Shown piece by piece: positions 62,313 through 64,000 of a stretch of DNA of 64,000 nt; the stretch's first letter is position 1; each line of letters starts with the position of its first letter. Under the pieces are notes generated by a model. The model made no database searches. It saw only the letters and a list, made by a program, of their open reading frames with translations, and was not told where the DNA came from. Source of the stretch: Flavobacterium sp. UGB4466 (GTDB lineage Bacteria; Bacteroidota; Bacteroidia; Flavobacteriales; Flavobacteriaceae); assembly GCF_903469665.1 (NCBI RefSeq), contig NZ_CAGKLC010000013.1:1-64000 (forward strand). Reading direction: 5' to 3'. Both the position numbers and the translations under genes were made by a program.

Positions 62313-63659
62313 ATGTTAACATTACTTTTTAAAAATTTCATTCGATCAAAAGGTACCAAAATTGGATTGATGTTCCTGCTGCTCATCGGATTCATCGGTA
62401 TTTTAATTGGGCAGCAGTTTCAACAAAAGCAGCAAAACAATATTGCGGAAGCTGCACTGTACCAAAAAGAGCATATTGCACGAAATGCCGCTTTTCACAA
62501 AGACGAAATGGGACTCCTGCTCTACTACATCAAATTTTCTCTCATCAATAAAACATTGCCTCTGAATCCTCTGGCAATTGGTCAGCGCGATGTAAATCCA
62601 TCGATTCAAAGCGTCACGATTCGGGGTCTGGAAGGTCAGAAATACGACTCGGAACTCAATAATCCGAACAATCTTTTATCCGGAAATATCGATTTTAGCT
62701 TTGTGCTTATCTATCTGTTTCCTCTTTTGATTATAGCATTCTCGTACAATCTGGTTTCGGAAGAAAAAGAAAGCGGTACCTGGAAAATTGTGTCTGTGCA
62801 AAGCGAAAATACCTTTTTATACATTCTGAAATTGTTTTACGTCCGAATTTTAAGTCTGATCGCGCTGTTCACCTTTTTACTTCTTTTAGCCGTTTTGATT
62901 CTGAGAATTCCTTTTGACTCCTCCCTTCTTGCCTTTTACGGACTGGGTGTTTTGTATCTTATTTTCTGGTTTGCAGTCTGTTTTTTTATCGTTTCCCTTC
63001 AACAAAACTCTAATTTCAATGCGGTTATTTTACTCACGATCTGGCTGTTTCTCATTATTATACTGCCTGCCGTAATCAATACGTATATTGTGAATAAATA
63101 TACTATTCCGGAAGCTCTGGAGCTGACTGTGAAACAACGTAATGCCTATCATGAAAAATGGGATATGGATAAGAAAATCACAATGGATAAATTTTACCAG
63201 CATTATCCGCAATTCAAGCGATATCCTCTGCCTGATACAGAGTTTAACTGGCTTTGGTATTACGCCATGCAGCAGGCGGGCGACGACGATTCGGCAAAAC
63301 AATCTCAGGAACTGCAATCCAAGTTAGAACAGCGCAACAAAGCGAGTCAGTTTATTGCTTTATTCGTTCCTACCCTGCATGCCCAGCTTCAACTGAATGA
63401 AATTGCCAAATCTGATTTAGGAAACCAGCTTTTATTTTTGAAGGAAACGAAGCGTTTTCATGAGAAAATAAGGTTGTATTTTTATCCTAAAATATTTGAA
63501 AATGCACCGGTGGTTAAGGAAAACTGGTCGAAATTTAAAGTAGAAACCTTCACAGATCCGTCAAAAACTAATGGTATAAAAGCCTTTTTGCCATTGTTGC
63601 TTTTTAATTTGTTATTGATTGGTTTGGGTTGGTTTAACTTCAAAAAACAAAACCTATAG
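62313..63659 (+). CDS. ABC-2 type permease, second subunit
   Basis: A 448-residue paralogue of the preceding permease. TM1 is IGLMFLLLIGFIGILIG, followed by a periplasmic segment, then helices from about 130 to 265. The loop SEEKESGTWKIVSVQ matches the ABC-2 EREXGT coupling motif, and there is a C-terminal helix (LLLFNLLLIGLGWFNF). The ATG begins 1 base after the first permease stop. It is the last gene of the locus. Confidence 0.85.
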   Translation: MLTLLFKNFIRSKGTKIGLMFLLLIGFIGILIGQQFQQKQQNNIAEAALYQKEHIARNAAFHKDEMGLLLYYIKFSLINKTLPLNPLAIGQRDVNPSIQSVTIRGLEGQKYDSELNNPNNLLSGNIDFSFVLIYLFPLLIIAFSYNLVSEEKESGTWKIVSVQSENTFLYILKLFYVRILSLIALFTFLLLLAVLILRIPFDSSLLAFYGLGVLYLIFWFAVCFFIVSLQQNSNFNAVILLTIWLFLIIILPAVINTYIVNKYTIPEALELTVKQRNAYHEKWDMDKKITMDKFYQHYPQFKRYPLPDTEFNWLWYYAMQQAGDDDSAKQSQELQSKLEQRNKASQFIALFVPTLHAQLQLNEIAKSDLGNQLLFLKETKRFHEKIRLYFYPKIFENAPVVKENWSKFKVETFTDPSKTNGIKAFLPLLLFNLLLIGLGWFNFKKQNL

Positions 63660-63723
63660 TTGTTTTAAATTTACCATATAAGCAATACAAGTAACTACTG
63701 AAACTTTGTGAATCACGAATCTA

Positions 63724-63834
63724 AAATAAAGAGCATTTTTAGTTTACTGATACTCTTTAATTTACTTCTGTTGCTTATATGGTTTAAAAAATTCCGCATA
63801 TTCTGACTAATATTTTTTCAAATGCTCTTTATTT
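63724..63834. repeat. 15-bp inverted repeat in the spacer after the permeases
   Basis: AAATAAAGAGCATTT (63724-63738) and AAATGCTCTTTATTT (63820-63834) are perfect inverted arms 81 bases apart. The right arm runs into the palindromic operator of the next gene. Confidence 0.75.
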
Positions 63835-63875
63835 AAATTTTATTTAGAACTAATTTAAATAAACTTTTATATTTG
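63828..63875 (+). promoter_or_regulatory. Fur-like palindromes and promoter of the ECF sigma gene
   Basis: Perfect 12-bp arms TTTATTTAAATT (63828-63839) and AATTTAAATAAA (63852-63863) surround TATTTAGAACTAATTTAAAT (63841-63860), an ATTTAGA-type near-palindrome. The -7 element TATATTTG is at 63868-63875. Confidence 0.6.
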
Positions 63876-63945
63876 CCCCTTTCTTGGCAAATTGTTGTAG
63901 TTCTTTAAATTTACAAAATTGCCTTTTCAAAGTAAATTTTGTTTA

Positions 63946-64000
63946 ATGAACCATAATAACAGTTTCGAATTAAATCTTTTTGAATCTTTCAAAGAAGGAG
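63946..64000 (+). CDS. ECF sigma factor, 5' end only (cut by window)
   Basis: Eighteen codons are visible. The start MNHNNSFELNLFESFKEG has the LFxxFKEG pattern that opens region 2 of ECF (FecI-type) sigma factors in Bacteroidota, usually followed by an xxAFxxLY segment beyond the window. The Fur-like box upstream supports an iron-regulated FecI/FecR system controlling a receptor. With so little sequence this is tentative. Confidence 0.5.
   Translation, partial: MNHNNSFELNLFESFKEG

Overview
The window looks like a chromosomal segment of a Flavobacterium-type bacterium (Bacteroidota). The grounds are low G+C, SusC/SusD and many CarboxypepD-plug TonB receptors, lipoproteins with acidic residues after the lipobox Cys, Bacteroidota promoters (TAnnTTTG at -7), almost no Shine-Dalgarno signals, and a class Id ribonucleotide reductase whose metal ligands fall at the positions I recall for the Flavobacterium johnsoniae protein. 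No rRNA, tRNA, phage, insertion sequence or CRISPR array was recognised.

Layout. 0.2-8.3 kb: a secreted protein, a Tam-like methyltransferase, a free-standing adenylation-thiolation-reductase enzyme, ribB with a Crp/Fnr-like site, two Crp/Fnr regulators whose leaders are short tandem repeats, and a SugE/Gdx exporter. 8.5-14.5 kb: a probable zinc acquisition locus (DUF2946-like small protein, DUF4625 lipoprotein, ZnuD-like TonB receptor, second DUF4625 lipoprotein, AztD-like lipoprotein). 15-16.4 kb: an unassigned gene pair, one member hotdog-like. 16.5-19.2 kb: nrdBA. 19.8-29.9 kb: GNAT, an orphan LytS-type kinase, then a gluzincin-like protease with SusC/SusD. 30-41 kb: signal transduction (hybrid-free kinase/regulator pair, membrane LytTR protein, LytTR regulators, LytS kinase) mixed with a dioxygenase-thioredoxin fusion, an alpha/beta hydrolase and a beta-barrel protein. 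41-44.2 kb: a quinone/thiol-stress module (MDR reductase, NmrA-like reductase, HxlR, DoxX). 44.9-52.7 kb: TauE/DUF1634, LLM oxidoreductase, siderophore-type receptor, thiolase, putative metallopeptidase. 53-56.7 kb: sdhAB without a membrane anchor, and a divergent DapB. 57.2-63.7 kb: a second DUF2946-like protein followed by an ABC-ATPase, a TonB receptor and two ABC permeases. The right edge begins an ECF sigma factor under a Fur-like palindrome.

The most promising system is the pair of metal loci at 8.5-14.5 and 57.2-63.7 kb. They start with paralogous His/Cys small proteins ending in the same 12 residues, share an 18/20 identical promoter core, and both carry a GCAACA-NN-GTT-type inverted repeat. 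One adds a surface receptor with likely surface zinc-binding lipoproteins; the other embeds a TonB receptor in an ABC-2 transporter operon.

Intergenic DNA is rich in structure: a family of 14-bp-arm/5-nt-loop terminator hairpins, 7- and 8-bp tandem arrays that form the leaders of several genes, nested inverted repeats, a GTAG-headed REP-like hairpin, and ACATAGAAACATAG repeats on both sides of sdhAB. All family assignments are by eye from motifs; no database search was run.
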